Shown here piece after piece: positions 25,613 to 38,346 of a DNA stretch of 64,000 bases (position 1 is the first letter of the stretch; each line of letters begins with the position of its first letter). The DNA comes from Salinisphaera sp035690525 (lineage in GTDB: Bacteria; Pseudomonadota; Gammaproteobacteria; Nevskiales; Salinisphaeraceae). The position numbers and the translations under genes are program-made. The stretch lies in contig NZ_DASSKM010000135.1 in NCBI RefSeq assembly GCF_035690525.1, positions 1 through 64,000 on the forward strand, given 5' to 3'. The notes under the pieces are model-generated. The model searched no databases, was not told the DNA's origin, and saw only the letters and a program-made list of their open reading frames with translations.

Positions 25613-28600
25613 TCAGCTCGATTTGCCGTGCTCGGCCGCGGGTTTATCGGCCGCGGCTTGCGTAGCGGCTTCGGTATCCTTGTTGTGGTCCGGGCTTTCT
25701 TCGGCGTCGTTTGCGGTGGCGCCGCGGGTTTCGATCTGCTTGAGCTTGCGCTCGGCCTTTTTTGGCGCCTGATCATCGACCACGCTCGCCGCTTTGGCGC
25801 GCGGCTCGGCTTCGGCCATCGGCTCGTCGTCCGCGGCCCGTACCGTGGTATCGGCGGTGTCGTCGATCGCGGTGTCGTCGACATCGGTCTGCGATTTAGC
25901 CGCGTCCGCCGTCGTTTCGACCTGCTTTAGCTTCGCGGTCGAGGGCCGGCTGGCCTGGGCGTTTGGCGGCGCCGCGTCCGCGTTCTTGTCGGCGTCGTGT
26001 TCGCCGGGCGCTTGCGGGGACGGCTTGGCCGCCGGCTCGCGGCCGGTCCCGGACTCGACTTTAGCCTGGTCTTTCGCATTGGCTTCGGCATTCTCGGCGC
26101 CCGTAGCCGCCGCGGGCGTTTCGACTGCCGCCGCTTGGTCCTGGTCCTGGCTTTGGTTGTCCTTGGCGTCGTCGACGGCCGAGTCCTTGCGCTTCGACCG
26201 GCTGCGCTTGGGCCGGGTCTTTTGCGGCTTGTTTTCGTCCTCGGTCTCTGGCTTTTGTTCGGCCTGTGCGCCGGAACGGGTGACGGCGTCGTCGTCGCGC
26301 ATTGCCGCGTCGCCGTGGCGGCTGCTGGCGCTGCGCGCGTTTTCGCTGGCGGTCACCGCGGACCAGGGCTTTTCCTCGACTTCGGGCAACTCGGCGCCGG
26401 ACTTGCGCTTCGGTTCGCTGTTCTCGCTCCCGCGCTTGTCGGCCTTAGTCTTGTCTTCGGTCTGGTCTTTGGTCTCGGACGCCGTTTCACCGTTGTCGGG
26501 TCGCTCGTCGGTCGACGGGGAAGTCTCGCGCCGAGGCTGTTTTTGTTGCCCGGCGTTGTCGGCCGCGGCCTTTTTGTCCGACGGGGACGACGGCTTGTCT
26601 TCGCGCTTTTCGTTTTCCGCCGAGCCGGTGTCGTCGGGCCCGGCGCGCTCGGCCGTATCGTCGCCGCCGGCCTGATTCTGGTTGTCGGTATCGCTCGCGT
26701 CGGTGTTGTTGCGCTTGCGCCCGCCTCGGCGGCCGCGCCCGCCCCGGCGGCGTCGGCGGCCGCGCTTGGCCTCGCCCGAGTTGCTGTCCTGGTGGCTTTC
26801 GTCCGACTGGGCGCGATTCGCGGCCTCGGATGTATCGGCGCGGTCGTCGCTCTTGCGCTGATCGCGGCTGTTTGTTTGGCCGCCGCCGCGCTGATCGTTT
26901 TCGTTGCGCTTGGCCTGCGTGTTGTCGTCCTTGTTCGGTTGGTCGTTCTTCTGCGATTGCCCGGCGCCGCGTTTCGCCTCGGTCGGGTTGCCGCTGTTCT
27001 TCCGGCTGCCTGCGGCGGCCGGCTTTTCGGTTTGCTTCGCGGTGTCGTTCGCGGGCTTGTCCGACCCTTGGGCGGCGTTTTCGCCGTTGCGGCTACGGTT
27101 GCGTCCGCCGCGACGGCGCGTGCGGCCACGGCCGTTACCGGTGCCGCGGGCTTCATTATCATCGCCCGTCTTGTCGCCGCGCGCGCCGGCGTTCGCGCCG
27201 CCGGCGCGCGAGGGCGGGCGCGCCGGTGCGGCGTCTTCGTTACGTTTGTCGGCGGTGGTCTTTCGAGTCGTTGCCCCGCGGCCGGTCGGTCCGGATTCGG
27301 GCAGGCCGTCGGTTTCGCCGCCGAAGATACGGCGCAGCGCATCCCAGAGCTGTTGCCAGGCCGTCATGGTGACAGCCGGAGGATGCATCGCGGGTGGCTC
27401 GTTGCTGCCGCCACGCTCGATTACCGGCGCTTCGGGGCGCACTACGCGCTTGACCGCGGGCTCTTCGCGCGCCGTGCTCGCGCCGTTGTGATGTTCCGGC
27501 TCGGCCGGTTTTTCGATATCGACCTGGGTGTCGATTTTGTAGCTGGCGGCGTTGTTGTCTTCCTCGGCGAGCTGATCGCCGCGGACCCGTTTGATCTCGT
27601 AGTGCGGGGTCTCGAGTTCGGTGTTCGGCACGAGCGTGATACGCGTCCCGGCGCGGCTCTCGACATCGGCCAGATCGCCGCGTTTCTCGTTGAGCAGGAA
27701 GCCGGCGACCGGGATCGGCAACTGCACGATCACGCGGCCGGTGCCGGGCTTCATCGCTTCTTCTTCGAGCAGGCGGAGGATCGACAGCGACAGCGATTCC
27801 ACGCTGCGGATCGAGCCGCGGCCCAGGCAGCGCGGGCACACTTGGCTGGAATATTCGGACAACGACGGCTTCAAGCGCTGGCGCGACATTTCGAGCAGGC
27901 CGAAGCGCGAGATACGTCCGATTTGCACCCGCGCGCGATCGACCTTGGCCGCCTGCTTGAGTCGGTTCTCGACCTCGCGCTGATTCTTGGCGCTCTCCAT
28001 GTCGATGAAGTCGATCACCACCAGCCCGCCGAGATCGCGGATGCGCAGCTGGCGGGCGATCTCCTCGGCGGCCTCGACGTTGGTATTGAACGCGGTTTCC
28101 TCGATCCCCGCGCCCTTGGTCGCGCGTGCCGAGTTGATGTCGACCGAGGTCATGGCCTCGGTATGGTCGATCACGATCGAGCCGCCGGAGGGCAGGGTGA
28201 CCTCGCGTTCGAAAGCGGACTCGATCTGCGACTCGACCTGGAAACGCGAGAACAGGGGCGTTTCGTCGGTGTATTTTTTGAGCTTGCCCAGCGCATGCGG
28301 CATGACCTGCTGCATGAATTCGCGGCCGGTCTCATAGACATCCGGCTGATCGATAAGCACTTCGCCGATGTCGTCGCGCAGATAGTCGCGCAGCGCGCGG
28401 ATGATGACGTTGGATTCCTGATAGATCAGGAACGGCGCCTTGCGCTCGGCGGCGGCCTCGTTGATCGCTTTCCAGACCTGGGCCAGATAATCCAGGTCCC
28501 ACTGCAGTTCCTCGGCGCAGCGGCCGACGCCGGCGGTGCGCACGATCACGCCCATGCCGTTCGGCACCTGTACTTCGTTGAGCGCCTCGCGCAGTTCGTC

Positions 28601-29050
28601 GCGTTCCTCGCCTTCGATGCGGCGCGACACGCCCCCGGCTCGCGGGTTATTGGGCATGAGCACGAGATAGCGCCCGGCGAGGCTGATATAGGTGGTCAGC
28701 GCCGCACCCTTGTTGCCGCGCTCTTCCTTTTCGACCTGAACGATGACTTCCTGGCCTTCCTGTAGGCTGGACTTGCCGTTGTTTTGGCCGTTGTTTTGGC
28801 CGCCATCGGCCTTGCCGAAATAGGATTTGGCGACTTCTTTAAGCGGCAGGAAGCCGTGGCGGTTGCCGCCGTAATCGATGAACGCGGCTTCGAGGCTCGG
28901 TTCGACCCGGGTTACGCGACCTTTGTAGACGTTGGCTTTGCGCTGTTCTCTGGAGCCGACCTCGATGTCGAGGTCATGCAGTTTCTGTCCATCGACGATG
29001 GCCACACGCAGTTCTTCCGACTGGGTGGCGTTGACCAAAATACGTTTCAT
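25613..29050 (-). CDS. rne: ribonuclease E
   Basis: 1145 aa from ATG 29050 (MKRILVNATQSEELRVAIVDG). Catalytic half: RNase H-like start, S1 domain (KANVYKGRVTRVEPSLEAAFIDYG), 5'-sensor and DNase I-like region with VIDHTEAMTSVDINSARATKG and LVVIDFIDME (catalytic Asp), then the zinc link CPRCLGRG. The C-terminal half, about 600 residues from near 520, is low-complexity and charged. It has two arginine-rich blocks (GRGRTRRRGGRNRSRNG and RRRRRGGRGRRGGRKR) expected to bind RNA, and long acidic/Lys stretches expected to scaffold a degradosome. It cleaves AU-rich single-stranded RNA. The leader has two strong hairpins. A long antisense open frame over the tail is a GC artefact. Confidence 0.97.
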   Translation of the reverse strand: MKRILVNATQSEELRVAIVDGQKLHDLDIEVGSREQRKANVYKGRVTRVEPSLEAAFIDYGGNRHGFLPLKEVAKSYFGKADGGQNNGQNNGKSSLQEGQEVIVQVEKEERGNKGAALTTYISLAGRYLVLMPNNPRAGGVSRRIEGEERDELREALNEVQVPNGMGVIVRTAGVGRCAEELQWDLDYLAQVWKAINEAAAERKAPFLIYQESNVIIRALRDYLRDDIGEVLIDQPDVYETGREFMQQVMPHALGKLKKYTDETPLFSRFQVESQIESAFEREVTLPSGGSIVIDHTEAMTSVDINSARATKGAGIEETAFNTNVEAAEEIARQLRIRDLGGLVVIDFIDMESAKNQREVENRLKQAAKVDRARVQIGRISRFGLLEMSRQRLKPSLSEYSSQVCPRCLGRGSIRSVESLSLSILRLLEEEAMKPGTGRVIVQLPIPVAGFLLNEKRGDLADVESRAGTRITLVPNTELETPHYEIKRVRGDQLAEEDNNAASYKIDTQVDIEKPAEPEHHNGASTAREEPAVKRVVRPEAPVIERGGSNEPPAMHPPAVTMTAWQQLWDALRRIFGGETDGLPESGPTGRGATTRKTTADKRNEDAAPARPPSRAGGANAGARGDKTGDDNEARGTGNGRGRTRRRGGRNRSRNGENAAQGSDKPANDTAKQTEKPAAAGSRKNSGNPTEAKRGAGQSQKNDQPNKDDNTQAKRNENDQRGGGQTNSRDQRKSDDRADTSEAANRAQSDESHQDSNSGEAKRGRRRRRGGRGRRGGRKRNNTDASDTDNQNQAGGDDTAERAGPDDTGSAENEKREDKPSSPSDKKAAADNAGQQKQPRRETSPSTDERPDNGETASETKDQTEDKTKADKRGSENSEPKRKSGAELPEVEEKPWSAVTASENARSASSRHGDAAMRDDDAVTRSGAQAEQKPETEDENKPQKTRPKRSRSKRKDSAVDDAKDNQSQDQDQAAAVETPAAATGAENAEANAKDQAKVESGTGREPAAKPSPQAPGEHDADKNADAAPPNAQASRPSTAKLKQVETTADAAKSQTDVDDTAIDDTADTTVRAADDEPMAEAEPRAKAASVVDDQAPKKAERKLKQIETRGATANDAEESPDHNKDTEAATQAAADKPAAEHGKSS

Positions 29051-29362
29051 TGAATGGAATCCGGTGGCGCGCTCGACTGGCGACGCGGGCCGCGCGCGTA
29101 TGGACGCGCGGCCACGCAATCGACCGCAACGTATTCCGCGCGCGCTCGCCGCCCATCGCGGCGAGCAGAAGGGGGATTACGAAGGTCAGACAGGAGCGCA
29201 TTAGATGAATGGATGACTCGATACTCGGGAACCGCCGTGCCGGCAAGCCGTGGTAGGCTTTACGCGCTTAAGCACCGGCGTGTTCGAAATGACTGTCGGT
29301 CGGCGCTCGCTGGCAACATCAACTTTTGACGTACCGCGTATGCGCGACCTTGGGAGTGTAAT
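29051..29362. promoter_or_regulatory. divergent rne/rluC region with two strong hairpins in the rne leader
   Basis: No gene is seen here. On the rne side there are two perfect inverted repeats: GGCCGCGCG/CGCGCGGCC (29088-29096 with 29105-29113) and CTCGCCGC/GCGGCGAG (29145-29152 with 29158-29165). They lie roughly 40-115 bases upstream of the rne ATG. E. coli rne has a long structured leader used for autoregulation, so a similar role is an inference. I could not define a convincing promoter for either gene. Confidence 0.5.
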
Positions 29363-30307
29363 CTGACATCGCAGCGGCCTCAAGTACGACACGTTCGCGT
29401 GCATGCCGACGATACCGGCATGCGGCTGGATAATTTTTTGCTGCGCGTGTTCAAAAACGTGCCCAAGTCGCGCGTTTACAAAATCATCCGCAGCGGCGAA
29501 GTGCGCGTGAACAAGGGCCGCGCCAAGCCCGGCACGCGTCTTGCCGAGTCCGATGATGTGCGCATCCCGCCGGTCCGCCAGCCGATCAAGGCGAGCCCGG
29601 GGCGTCCGCCCGACGCCTTGATGCACAAGGTCCGGTCCGCGATCGTGGCCGAGACCGCGGATTATCTTCTGTTCGCCAAGCCGGCGGGCCTGGCTGTGCA
29701 CGCCGGCAGCGGCCTGCGTTTCGGGTTGATCGAAGTGCTGCGTGCGGCCCGCCCGGGCGAATACTTCGAACTCGTGCATCGGCTCGACCGCCAGACCAGC
29801 GGCTGTCTGCTGATCGCGCGTTCGCGCGCCGCGCTCGACGATCTGCGCGCCGGGCTCAACGACGCAGCGGCGAATAAGCGCTATGTGGCGCTGGTCGAGG
29901 GGCGCTGGCCGCACGGCGCGATCGAGGTGGATGCGCCGTTGTCGCGCGACATCGAGCGCGCCGGCGAGCGCGTGGTGACCGTCGATCGCGTCGGCGGGCG
30001 GGCCAGCCTGTCGTATTTCCGGCCGGTGGCGTTCTATCGCGACGCCACGCGCATGGACGTGGCGATCCGCACCGGCCGCACGCATCAGATTCGCGTGCAC
30101 GCCGCGCACTGTGGGCATCCGGTCGCCGCCGACGATAAATACGGCCCCAACGCCCGGGCCTCGGTATGGCGCGAGCGCGGTCTGAACCGGTTGGCGCTGC
30201 ATGCGGCTTCGGTGACACTGGATTTTCGCGGCGTGCGGCATTGCTTTAATGCGCCGCTGGCGGACGATCTCGTCGCGGTCATCGACCGGCTGAGCGGTGT
30301 GGGATGA
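29363..30307 (+). CDS. rluC: 23S rRNA pseudouridine synthase RluC (probable CTG start)
   Basis: About 314 aa if initiated at CTG 29363, 302 aa from GTG 29399. An S4 RNA-binding domain (MRLDNFLLRVFKNVPKSRVYKIIRSG) is followed by the RluA-family catalytic domain with HRLDRQTSGCLL (catalytic Asp near 135), RTGRTHQIRVH and HPVAADDKYG. It makes pseudouridines 955, 2504 and 2580 in 23S rRNA. Residues PQVRHVRVHADDTG, which match the family N-terminus, lie partly upstream of the GTG. No ATG, GTG or TTG is in frame there, but CTG 29363 follows GGGAG by six bases. Divergent from rne, as in many gammaproteobacteria. Confidence 0.88.
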   Translation: MTSQRPQVRHVRVHADDTGMRLDNFLLRVFKNVPKSRVYKIIRSGEVRVNKGRAKPGTRLAESDDVRIPPVRQPIKASPGRPPDALMHKVRSAIVAETADYLLFAKPAGLAVHAGSGLRFGLIEVLRAARPGEYFELVHRLDRQTSGCLLIARSRAALDDLRAGLNDAAANKRYVALVEGRWPHGAIEVDAPLSRDIERAGERVVTVDRVGGRASLSYFRPVAFYRDATRMDVAIRTGRTHQIRVHAAHCGHPVAADDKYGPNARASVWRERGLNRLALHAASVTLDFRGVRHCFNAPLADDLVAVIDRLSGVG

Positions 30308-30954
30308 AACGCGATTACGAGCTCATCATCTTCGACTGGGACGGCACGTTGATGGACTCGGCCGGCGAACTCGTGGGCACGCTACAACAGGCGATCCAGG
30401 ACACGGGGTTGCCCGAGCGCACACCCGCGCAAATGCGCGAACTGGTCGGGCTCGGCATTCAGGACGTGCTGGCCCGCCTGTTCCCCGAGCTGGACCCGGC
30501 GCGCGTACGCGATCGAATCAGCCGCTACCGCCGGCGCTATGGCTGGCCACGTGCCGGGCCGCGCCTGTTCGAGGGCGCGCGCGATGCGCTCGAAGAACTG
30601 AGCGTGCGGGGCTTCGAGCTGGCCGTGGCCACCGGCAAGAACCGGCGCGGGCTGGACCGGGCGATGCAGGCCACCGGATCGCGGCCCCTGTTCCGGATCA
30701 CCCGCTGCGCAGACGAATCGGTGCCCAAGCCCGCACCCAACATGATCGCCGACATCCTGTTGCGCACCGCAACCGAACCCGAAGCCGCGTTGATGGTCGG
30801 CGACACCGAATACGACATGGTGATGGCGCGGGCCGCCGGTATCGACGCGCTGGCCGTACGCTGCGGCGTGCACGACGAGATTCGGCTGCGTCGCGCCGGC
30901 GCGATCGACGTGATCGACGATATACGGGCATTGCCGGTCTGGCTCGCCGGGTAG
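30304..30954 (+). CDS. HAD-IA family phosphatase (phosphoglycolate phosphatase-like)
   Basis: 216 aa. HAD motif I FDWDGTLMDS (nucleophile Asp near residue 10), motif II ATGKNRRGL near 101, motif III Lys in VPKPAPNMI near 140 and motif IV MVGDTEYDM near 159. A helical cap lies between motifs I and II (QQAIQDTGL...ISRYRRRYGW), the subfamily I cap of Gph-type enzymes. ATG 30304 overlaps the rluC stop. The rluC-HAD order is conserved with Pseudomonas; the sppA gene often found next is absent. The natural substrate is unknown. Confidence 0.88.
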   Translation: MKRDYELIIFDWDGTLMDSAGELVGTLQQAIQDTGLPERTPAQMRELVGLGIQDVLARLFPELDPARVRDRISRYRRRYGWPRAGPRLFEGARDALEELSVRGFELAVATGKNRRGLDRAMQATGSRPLFRITRCADESVPKPAPNMIADILLRTATEPEAALMVGDTEYDMVMARAAGIDALAVRCGVHDEIRLRRAGAIDVIDDIRALPVWLAG

Positions 30955-30971
30955 AGCGCCCAGGCAGCGCC

Positions 30972-31562
30972 TCAGGGCAAGGCGATGCCGGCCTCGGCGA
31001 GCAGGGCGCGTAGCCCGATCAACGGCAGCCCGACCAATGCGCTCGGATCGTTGGATTCGATCGCCGCCACCAGCGTGATGCCGAGCCCCTCGGATTTCAG
31101 GCTGCCGGCGGTGGCGGTGACATCCTCGGCGGCGACATAGCGAGCGATCTCGGCTTCGTCGAGATCGCGAAAACGGGTGGTCACCGTTTCCAGATGCAAC
31201 CGGGGCTCGGCAAGGTTCGGCGCATAGACGCACAAACCGGTATGAAAAATCACGGTCTTGCCCGATTGCATCTTCAATTGTTCGCGCGCGCGGGCGGCGG
31301 TACCCGGTTTGCCGAGAATTCGCCCCTCGACATCCGCGACCTGATCGCAGCCGATGACCACCGCGTCCGGCCGGACGGCCGCCACTTTTCCGGCCTTGCC
31401 GCGGGCAAGACGGCAGGCCAGCGCGTCGCTGGCCTCGCCGGCGCGGGCCGTTTCGTCGATATCGGGCGATATAGTCTCGAACTGTAGGCCGATCCGGTGC
31501 AGCAGCTGTCGGCGCCAGACGGAGCTAGAGGCCAGGATCACGGCAGGTTGGCGAGTGGGCAT
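30972..31562 (-). CDS. yceF: Maf-family nucleoside triphosphate pyrophosphatase YceF
   Basis: 196 aa from ATG 31562 (MPTRQPAVILASSS); upstream codons in the open frame are not part of the family. Motifs: ASSSVWRRQLL near 11-21, the catalytic EKAR-like block replaced by LARGKAGKV, IGCDQVADV near 74 and the C-terminal TAGSLKSEGLG near 150. YceF-type Maf proteins hydrolyse modified or non-canonical nucleotides such as m7GTP. It is convergent with the HAD gene and divergent from yceD, the arrangement yceF/yceD-rpmF-plsX being conserved across gammaproteobacteria. Confidence 0.9.
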   Translation of the reverse strand: MPTRQPAVILASSSVWRRQLLHRIGLQFETISPDIDETARAGEASDALACRLARGKAGKVAAVRPDAVVIGCDQVADVEGRILGKPGTAARAREQLKMQSGKTVIFHTGLCVYAPNLAEPRLHLETVTTRFRDLDEAEIARYVAAEDVTATAGSLKSEGLGITLVAAIESNDPSALVGLPLIGLRALLAEAGIALP

Positions 31563-31650
31563 AAGAGCTTTGGGCGAAGAAAAAGATGCGGGCGAGCATA
31601 AAACAAGCCGCCCGCCGGCCCAACGTCGCGCATCGATCGGGCGAAATGCT

Positions 31651-31679
31651 TTGACTTGCGCCGCCGCCGTGCCTATTAT
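31651..31679 (+). promoter_or_regulatory. strong sigma-70-type promoter of yceD-rpmF
   Basis: TTGACT at 31651-31656 and TATTAT at 31674-31679 with an exact 17-base spacer, each a 5/6 consensus match. Transcription should begin near 31686, only 0-2 bases before the yceD ATG at 31688. Confidence 0.75.
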
Positions 31680-31687
31680 CGCGCGCC

Positions 31688-32236
31688 ATGTCGTCAGGGC
31701 AGCCATTGACGCGGCAGATCGATTATCGCCGGCGGGCGCTGGACGAGGTGCTTCTGGAAGGGTATCTGACGCTCTCGGAACTGCCTCGCACGCGGGAAGT
31801 CGTGGTCGCCGATTCGGGCGCGCCGGTCGACGTGAGGTTGGTGTTTAACGAAGATGCCCAGCGTCGGGTCGTGCTCACCGGCCGGGTACAGACAACGCTG
31901 GTGCTGGCTTGCCAACGTTGTCTGCAGCCGACCGAAAAAGCGATCGATGCCGATGTGGCCGGGATCGTTGTCGCCGGCGACGAGGCGGCCGCGGCGGTGC
32001 CGCGTGCATGGGAGCCGATTCTGGCCGAAGGCGATATGCTCGATGTGCATGCGCTGGTCGATGACGAACTGCTGTTGGCGCTGCCGATGACCGTGCAGTG
32101 CGACCGCCCGCAATGCCGGGCGGCCTACGACAACGACACCGAACAGGAAACGCCGGAGGACAGGCCGGCGCGCGAAAAACCGAATCCGTTCGCGGCGTTG
32201 GCATCGCTCAAGCGCGATGACGACCGGTCGCGATAA
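31688..32236 (+). CDS. yceD: DUF177 protein YceD (23S rRNA accumulation protein)
   Basis: 182 aa, DUF177. Two cysteine pairs, ACQRC near 75-79 and CDRPQC near 137-142, are the family's probable metal-binding site. The middle block RVVLTGRVQTTLVLACQRCLQP and acidic C-terminal half are typical. YceD is needed for normal 23S rRNA levels in E. coli and is almost always next to rpmF. No Shine-Dalgarno is visible and the promoter sits immediately upstream, so translation may start on a leaderless mRNA. rpmF follows after 29 nt. Confidence 0.92.
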   Translation: MSSGQPLTRQIDYRRRALDEVLLEGYLTLSELPRTREVVVADSGAPVDVRLVFNEDAQRRVVLTGRVQTTLVLACQRCLQPTEKAIDADVAGIVVAGDEAAAAVPRAWEPILAEGDMLDVHALVDDELLLALPMTVQCDRPQCRAAYDNDTEQETPEDRPAREKPNPFAALASLKRDDDRSR

Positions 32237-32265
32237 GACCGAACTGGACAACCGAAGGCAGTGCT

Positions 32266-32451
32266 ATGGCCGTTCAAAAGAACCGTAAATCCCGCTCCAA
32301 GCGCGACAAGCGCCGCAACACGCATGCGCGCATGAATCGTCCGACGCTGGCGATCGACCAGACGACCGGCGAAACCCACCGGCGTCACCATGTCACGCGC
32401 GACGGTTTTTATCGTGGCCGGCGCGTGGTCGAGACCAACGACGACATTTAA
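32266..32451 (+). CDS. rpmF: 50S ribosomal protein L32
   Basis: 61 aa, strongly basic, MAVQKNRKSRSKRDKRR at the N-terminus as in gammaproteobacterial L32. A helical middle and C-terminal HHVTRDGFYRGRRVV complete it. The bacterial four-cysteine form is absent, normal for the zinc-free gammaproteobacterial version. It follows yceD in one operon and is followed after 135 nt by plsX. Confidence 0.97.
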   Translation: MAVQKNRKSRSKRDKRRNTHARMNRPTLAIDQTTGETHRRHHVTRDGFYRGRRVVETNDDI

Positions 32452-32586
32452 TCGTTCAAGCGACCGATATCGTCGTATCAAGCCGGTAGTGCAGCGTCCA
32501 GGCAACGGGCGTTGCGCGCTTTTGCGTCCGGCAAAAGGCGGGGGGATGAAGCGGGTGCAGCGATTTTTCAGACCGGCGTGCCCGGC

Positions 32587-33609
32587 ATGATCCGGATCGC
32601 CGTAGACGCCATGAGCGGCGATCACGGCAGCGCCGTGACGGTCGACGCCGCGATCGAGAGCCTGGGCCGGCACGACGACATCGCGCTCCGGCTGGTCGGC
32701 GATTCGGCTGCGCTGGAAGCCCTGGTTGCCGAGCGCCGCGGCCGGAGCAAGACCGCGGCGCTGTTCGATCGTCTGGATATCGTGCATGCCGGCGAGGTCG
32801 TCGATATGGACGAGTCGCCGGCGCGGGCGCTGCGTCAGAAGAAAGATTCCTCCATGCGGGTGGCGGTCAATCTGGTGCAGGCCGACGAAGCCGATGCCTG
32901 TGTGTCCGCGGGCAACACCGGTGCGTTGATGGCCACCGCGCGCTTCGTGCTCAAGACGCTGTCCGGCATCGACCGCCCCGCGATCATCTCGCCGATCCCC
33001 TCGCGTCAGGGGCATACGCTGATGCTCGATCTCGGCGCCAGCGCCGAAAGCACCCCCGAGCAGTTGTTCCAGTTCGCGGTCATGGGCGCGGTGCTGGCCA
33101 GCGCGGTGCACGGCGTCGAGCAGCCGCGCGTGGGCCTGCTCAATATCGGCGCCGAAGAGATCAAGGGCAATCAGCAGATCAAGGACGCGGGCCGGTTGCT
33201 TTCGGCCAGCGGCTTGAACTACATCGGCTTCGTCGAGGGCGACGATATTTTTATCGGCGATGTCGACGTGGTGGTTTGCGACGGCTTCGTCGGCAACGTG
33301 GCCCTCAAGACTAGCGAGGGCCTGGGTAAGCTGATCGCCCAGTATCTACGCGAGGAATTTACGCGCAATTGGCTGACCAAGGCGTCGGCCGTGCTGGCCA
33401 TGCCGGTGCTCAACGCGTTTCGCAATCGCGTCGACCCGCGCCAGTATAACGGCGCTACCCTGGTCGGCCTGCAGGGCACGGTCGTGAAGTCGCACGGCGA
33501 TGCGGACGCCACCGCGTTCGCCAGCGCGATCGGGGTGGCGCGGCTCGAGGTCGCCCAGAGCGTACCGCGCCGTATCCGTCAGCAATTGGCGCACAACCTC
33601 GGCGAATAG
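32587..33609 (+). CDS. plsX: phosphate acyltransferase PlsX
   Basis: 340 aa from ATG 32587 (MIRIAVDAMSGDHGS, the family signature start). It converts acyl-ACP and phosphate to acyl-phosphate for phospholipid synthesis. Other blocks: DADACVSAGNTGALMA near 98-113, LDLGAS near 142, LLNIGAEEIKGN near 175, FVEGDDIFIGDVDVVVCDGFVGNVALK near 215. Upstream codons in the open frame are not conserved. Unusually, the fabH-fabD-fabG-acpP genes do not follow; clpS comes next after a 248-base gap holding no recognisable gene. Confidence 0.95.
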   Translation: MIRIAVDAMSGDHGSAVTVDAAIESLGRHDDIALRLVGDSAALEALVAERRGRSKTAALFDRLDIVHAGEVVDMDESPARALRQKKDSSMRVAVNLVQADEADACVSAGNTGALMATARFVLKTLSGIDRPAIISPIPSRQGHTLMLDLGASAESTPEQLFQFAVMGAVLASAVHGVEQPRVGLLNIGAEEIKGNQQIKDAGRLLSASGLNYIGFVEGDDIFIGDVDVVVCDGFVGNVALKTSEGLGKLIAQYLREEFTRNWLTKASAVLAMPVLNAFRNRVDPRQYNGATLVGLQGTVVKSHGDADATAFASAIGVARLEVAQSVPRRIRQQLAHNLGE

Positions 33610-33857
33610 GCCGCCTATCGTCTGGTTCGATCTCGTTCGGCGAATCGGGCCGGCAACGATTGATTCGCCACTTTTCCGACCTTATATCTGTAGCCGTTGA
33701 TGGTTACGGATCGCATAATCGGGTCGATGACGGCCTGCACGGCCGGCGCTTGTGGCGCCGGGTTCGTGCGGCTGTACCGCCGTATTTATCTCTTCATTCA
33801 ATCGGCGGGTGCCGCCCGTGCGTCGAATTTCGCGCCGGACGAGTACCAGGAATCGAC

Positions 33858-34184
33858 ATGACTGACACCGACAAACCGAAGATCGGGCACGACAGCGGTA
33901 CCGCGGTCGCGCCCGACAAGCCGAAGACCAAGAAGCCGCCGCTATACAAGGTCGTCATGCACAACGACGATTACACGCCGATGGAATTCGTGGTCGAAAT
34001 GCTGATGACCTATTTCACGCACGACCGCGATAAAGCGGTACAGATCATGCTGACCGTTCACACACGGGGCAGGGCCGTGGCCGGCACCTATACCGCGCAG
34101 ATCGCGGAGACCAAAGTGCAGATGGTCAACGACCACGCCCGCGCACACCAGCACCCGCTGTTGTGTACTATGGAAGAGGCCTGA
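33858..34184 (+). CDS. clpS: ClpA adaptor protein ClpS
   Basis: 108 aa from ATG 33858, with CCAGGAA upstream. After a flexible N-terminal extension, the core KPPLYKVVMHNDDYTPMEFVVEML carries the Asn-Asp pair that binds N-degron amino groups. TVHTRGRAVAGTYTAQIAETK, then the C-terminal CTMEEA, complete the fold. ClpS delivers N-end-rule substrates to ClpAP and inhibits degradation of SsrA-tagged proteins. clpA follows after 58 nt, the usual arrangement. Confidence 0.96.
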   Translation: MTDTDKPKIGHDSGTAVAPDKPKTKKPPLYKVVMHNDDYTPMEFVVEMLMTYFTHDRDKAVQIMLTVHTRGRAVAGTYTAQIAETKVQMVNDHARAHQHPLLCTMEEA

Positions 34185-34242
34185 CAGGCGCTGTGGATTC
34201 GCCTCGCAGGTTTAAATCGAACGCCAAGTTCGGGGACGCAAA

Positions 34243-36510
<2,268 letters not shown>

Positions 36511-36523
36511 ACGACACGGATTT

Positions 36524-36564
36524 GAAGGAAAAAGAAGCCGGTACGACGAGCGCGTACCGGCTTC
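36524..36564 (-). terminator. rho-independent terminator of pilB
   Basis: A perfect 11-bp stem GAAGCCGGTAC/GTACCGGCTTC (36534-36544 with 36554-36564, 9-base loop). Read on the minus strand, it is followed directly by TTTTTCCTTC. It lies about 50 bases beyond the pilB stop. Confidence 0.75.
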
Positions 36565-36583
36565 GGGCCGGGTGTGGAATCAA

Positions 36584-36611
36584 CCCGGGCGGGTTTCCGC
36601 CCGGGCTTTTT
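36584..36611 (+). terminator. rho-independent terminator of clpA
   Basis: Perfect 9-bp stem CCCGGGCGG/CCGCCCGGG with a GTTT loop and a run of five T at 36607-36611. On the plus strand it closes the clpS-clpA transcript. Confidence 0.85.
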
Positions 36612-36615
36612 AGGG

Positions 36616-38346
<1,731 letters not shown>

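Noticed and set aside
25997..28765. 922-codon open frame on the plus strand opposite rne
   Set aside because: Long antisense frames are expected over GC-rich, repetitive charged coding sequence. The translation is low-complexity and the minus-strand RNase E is certain.
33610..33857. Cold-shock gene or fab gene in the plsX-clpS gap
   Set aside because: Read in all frames, the 248 bases show no CspD or fatty-acid gene motif; only a ribosome site for clpS is visible.
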